The notes beneath the pieces are model-generated. The model ran no database searches. It worked only from the letters and a program-made list of their open reading frames with translations, and had not been told where the DNA came from. Shown in pieces: positions 62,445 through 64,000 of a DNA stretch of 64,000 nucleotides; position 1 is the first letter of the stretch, and every line of letters starts with the position of its first letter. The position numbers were made by a program, and so were the translations under genes. The DNA lies in the NCBI RefSeq assembly GCF_000013025.1, contig NC_008358.1:682001-746000 (forward strand), in the 5' to 3' direction. The stretch is from Hyphomonas neptunium ATCC 15444 (GTDB lineage: Bacteria; Pseudomonadota; Alphaproteobacteria; Caulobacterales; Hyphomonadaceae).

Positions 62445-62896
62445 TGAAGGGCGATCATCACGTGATTTTGCGCGTCATCGGCAAGTGTTTCATTCCGCTC
62501 ATCGTGATCTACGGCTTTTATGTCCAGTTTCACGGGGAAGTCGGGCCGGGTGGGGCGTTTCAGGCCGGTGTGGTGCTCGCGGTTGCGATCATCCTGAACT
62601 CGCTGACATTTGGTCTTGCCCCCACCATGCGCGCCGTTCCGCCGGTCTTCGCCCGGACGCTCGCGGCCGTCGGTGTGCTGATCTATGTCGGGGTCGGTTT
62701 CTGGTCGATGATCCAGGGCGGTCTTTTCCTGGAATATCAGGCGCTGTTTGGAGAGCCGCCCGGAGGTCATGACGGCCAGCATGCCGGCATCATCATTGTA
62801 GAGCTCGGTGTTCTGTTTGCCGTGACCGGCGCCATGATCACCATCTTCTATGCGCTGGCCGGGCGCGTAGGCGAAATTCGCGACGAGGACTGGTAA
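62444..62896 (+). CDS. mrpB: Cation/proton antiporter subunit B (MrpB/MnhB)
   Basis: The 150-residue membrane subunit has four spans and the family block FYVQFHGEVGPGGAFQAGVVLAVAIIL (GPGGGFQAG in most relatives). A short loop with histidines (GGHDGQHAG) precedes the last helices. It overlaps the upstream gene by one base and is separated from mrpC by 4 bases. Confidence 0.92.
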   Translation: MKGDHHVILRVIGKCFIPLIVIYGFYVQFHGEVGPGGAFQAGVVLAVAIILNSLTFGLAPTMRAVPPVFARTLAAVGVLIYVGVGFWSMIQGGLFLEYQALFGEPPGGHDGQHAGIIIVELGVLFAVTGAMITIFYALAGRVGEIRDEDW

Positions 62897-62900
62897 GGCC

Positions 62901-63401
62901 ATGGTCGAATTTGTTCTCGAGCGCGCCGGATACTGGGCGATCATCGGCCTGATGATGATCGGTCTCTTTATTGCGTTCTCGGCGGAAAACCTGATTAAGC
63001 GGCTTGTCGGCCTGTCGATCTTCCAGACGACGATCTGCCTGTTCTACGTGTCTTTGGGCAAGGTGAACGGGGGCACTGCGCCCATCCTGCTGCCGGCCGA
63101 CACGCCGGCAAGTTATGGCGCTGGCCATGCTGCTGCGCCGGGTGCCGACGCGCTGGTCGCAGCGGGCGGTGAGCGGTTCGCCGACCTGCACCATGTTTAT
63201 TCCAATCCGCTGCCGCATGTCCTGATGCTCACGGCGATCGTGGTGGGGGTTGCCACCCTCTCGCTCGGCCTGGCGCTGATTGTCCGTATCCGCGAAGCCT
63301 ATGGCACAATCGAAGCCGATGAGGTCCGCGAAATCGATATGGAGACCGCGCTCGCTCAGGAACTCGAAGCAGCCAAAGACATCAATGAGGCTTCGGCATG
63401 A
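62901..63401 (+). CDS. mrpC: Cation/proton antiporter subunit C (MrpC/MnhC)
   Basis: This NuoK-like subunit has three spans. The 166-residue product shows GYWAIIGLMMIGLFIAFSAENLIKRLVGLSIFQT, then a family-typical PLPHVLMLTAIVVGVATLSLGLAL. Between them lies an extended loop of about 55 residues with a His/Ala-rich segment (ASYGAGHAAAPGADALV), longer than in most MrpC proteins. The stop overlaps the next start (ATGA). Confidence 0.9.
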   Translation: MVEFVLERAGYWAIIGLMMIGLFIAFSAENLIKRLVGLSIFQTTICLFYVSLGKVNGGTAPILLPADTPASYGAGHAAAPGADALVAAGGERFADLHHVYSNPLPHVLMLTAIVVGVATLSLGLALIVRIREAYGTIEADEVREIDMETALAQELEAAKDINEASA

Positions 63402-64000
63402 TGCTCGAATCTGTGCTGACTTCTGCGCCCGCCTGGGCGTTGGCGCATGCGCCGGTATTGCTGGTGGCAATTCCAATGCTGATTGCGCCTTTGGTGGCGA
63501 TCCTGCCCAGTGGCCGGCTGGCCTGGCTGCTCGCTATGGCGACCACTGCAGTCTCTTTTTACCTCGCCATAGTCACGCTGGGCCTCGTTCAGTCTTCGCC
63601 GACGGGCATCCTGTCCTATGAGATCGGCCGGTGGCCCCCGCCGATCGGGATCGAATTCCGGACCGATGCGCTCAATGCGATGATCCTTCTGCTGGTAACG
63701 GGCATAGGCTTTCTGGCGTCCGTGTTTTCCTGGCCAACGATTTCGTCGGAGCTTGGCAATCATAACAAGCTCGGCATGTTCTACGCCGCGTTCCTGCTTT
63801 GCCTTGCCGGTTTGCTGGGCGTTGCCTCGACCGGGGACGCCTTCAACCTCTTCGTATTCCTCGAGATCAGCTCGCTGGCGACATATGTGATGGTTGCCAT
63901 GGGCGCCCGGCGGGATCGCCGCGCGCTGCCTGCGGCTTTCAACTATCTGATCATGGGAACGCTCGGGGCGAGCTTTTACATTATCGGCATCGGCTTCCTT
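63398..64000 (+). CDS. mrpD: Cation/proton antiporter subunit D (MrpD), partial at right edge
   Basis: From ATG 63398 an open frame runs to the window end (201 codons). The product begins MMLESVLTSAPAW and continues as a NuoL/M/N-like antiporter, with hydrophobic segments VLLVAIPMLIAPLVAIL, WLLAMATTAVSFYLAIVTL and, later, STGDAFNLFVFLEISSLATYVMVAMG, which is the family core with the transmembrane Glu (FLEISSL). The stop lies outside the window. Confidence 0.9.
   Translation, partial: MMLESVLTSAPAWALAHAPVLLVAIPMLIAPLVAILPSGRLAWLLAMATTAVSFYLAIVTLGLVQSSPTGILSYEIGRWPPPIGIEFRTDALNAMILLLVTGIGFLASVFSWPTISSELGNHNKLGMFYAAFLLCLAGLLGVASTGDAFNLFVFLEISSLATYVMVAMGARRDRRALPAAFNYLIMGTLGASFYIIGIGFL

Overview
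This is a GC-rich chromosomal stretch from an alphaproteobacterium, most likely of the Caulobacterales/Hyphomonadaceae (Hyphomonas-like) type. That placement is an inference from gene content: ispB next to a CC0125/CC1285-type lipoprotein, DUF2007 and TrmN6 genes ahead of glyQ-glyS; linked radA-cvpA-purF; DUF2336; a SleB-type hydrolase; and a class II DAHP synthase. Almost all of it is densely packed housekeeping sequence. There is no phage, insertion sequence, CRISPR array or rRNA, and one tRNA gene (Val-CAC, 32902-32976, minus).

Layout. 1-28 holds the first codons of a leftward gene that looks like rne. 460-5461 (+) is amiC, a TPR lipoprotein, ispE and a WecA/MraY-like sugar-phosphate transferase. 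5463-6485 (-) is ispB. 6650-14923 (+) runs through a lipoprotein, DUF2007, TrmN6, a 37-residue membrane peptide, glyQ, another lipoprotein, glyS and ppdK, ending in a strong terminator. 15290-16519 (+) is a cell-wall hydrolase. 16604-21565 (-) holds an SDR and the de novo NAD genes nadA, a secreted protein, nadB and nadC, with a candidate operator upstream. 21802-27438 (-) has a Sel1 protein, an M20 amidohydrolase lipoprotein, a RhlE-type helicase and Fe superoxide dismutase. 27504-28822 (+) has an NDUFAF6-like protein and a cytochrome c lipoprotein. 28832-32830 (-) is a lipid A/Kdo operon. 33478-38020 has a small conserved protein, gph (-), glmU, rpiA and a glutathione reductase.

38055-39362 (-) encodes a TIR domain fused to a ParA-type ATPase, the most unusual gene in the window. 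39515-43564 has DAHP synthase, a CPBP protease, a MATE transporter and HU. 43664-46750 holds an RNase H-fold protein and two oxidoreductases around a promoter region carrying a 10-bp-phased TGTCCC array. 46752-51872 (-) is SDR, purF, an erythromycin-esterase-like lipoprotein, cvpA and radA. 52015-53694 (+) is a small secreted protein and a BaiN-like flavoprotein. 53738-58685 (-) is an AT-rich trypsin-like protease gene abutting mlaF, then mlaE, alr and an MFS transporter. 58833 onward (+) is a small membrane protein, a DUF2336 protein and a Mrp-type cation/proton antiporter operon (E, F, G, MrpA C-terminal part, B, C, D) that runs off the right edge in mrpD.

Together the genes cover envelope building and remodelling (amidase, hydrolase, lipid A, Kdo, UDP-GlcNAc, D-Ala, Mla transport), isoprenoid and NAD synthesis, translation (GlyRS, tRNA-Val, TrmN6), redox defence and ion homeostasis. 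The accessory signals worth attention are the TIR-ParA fusion, the AT-rich protease, the helically phased TGTCCC clusters, an apparently inactive Ere-like lipoprotein and a tandem palindromic operator near 33.27 kb.
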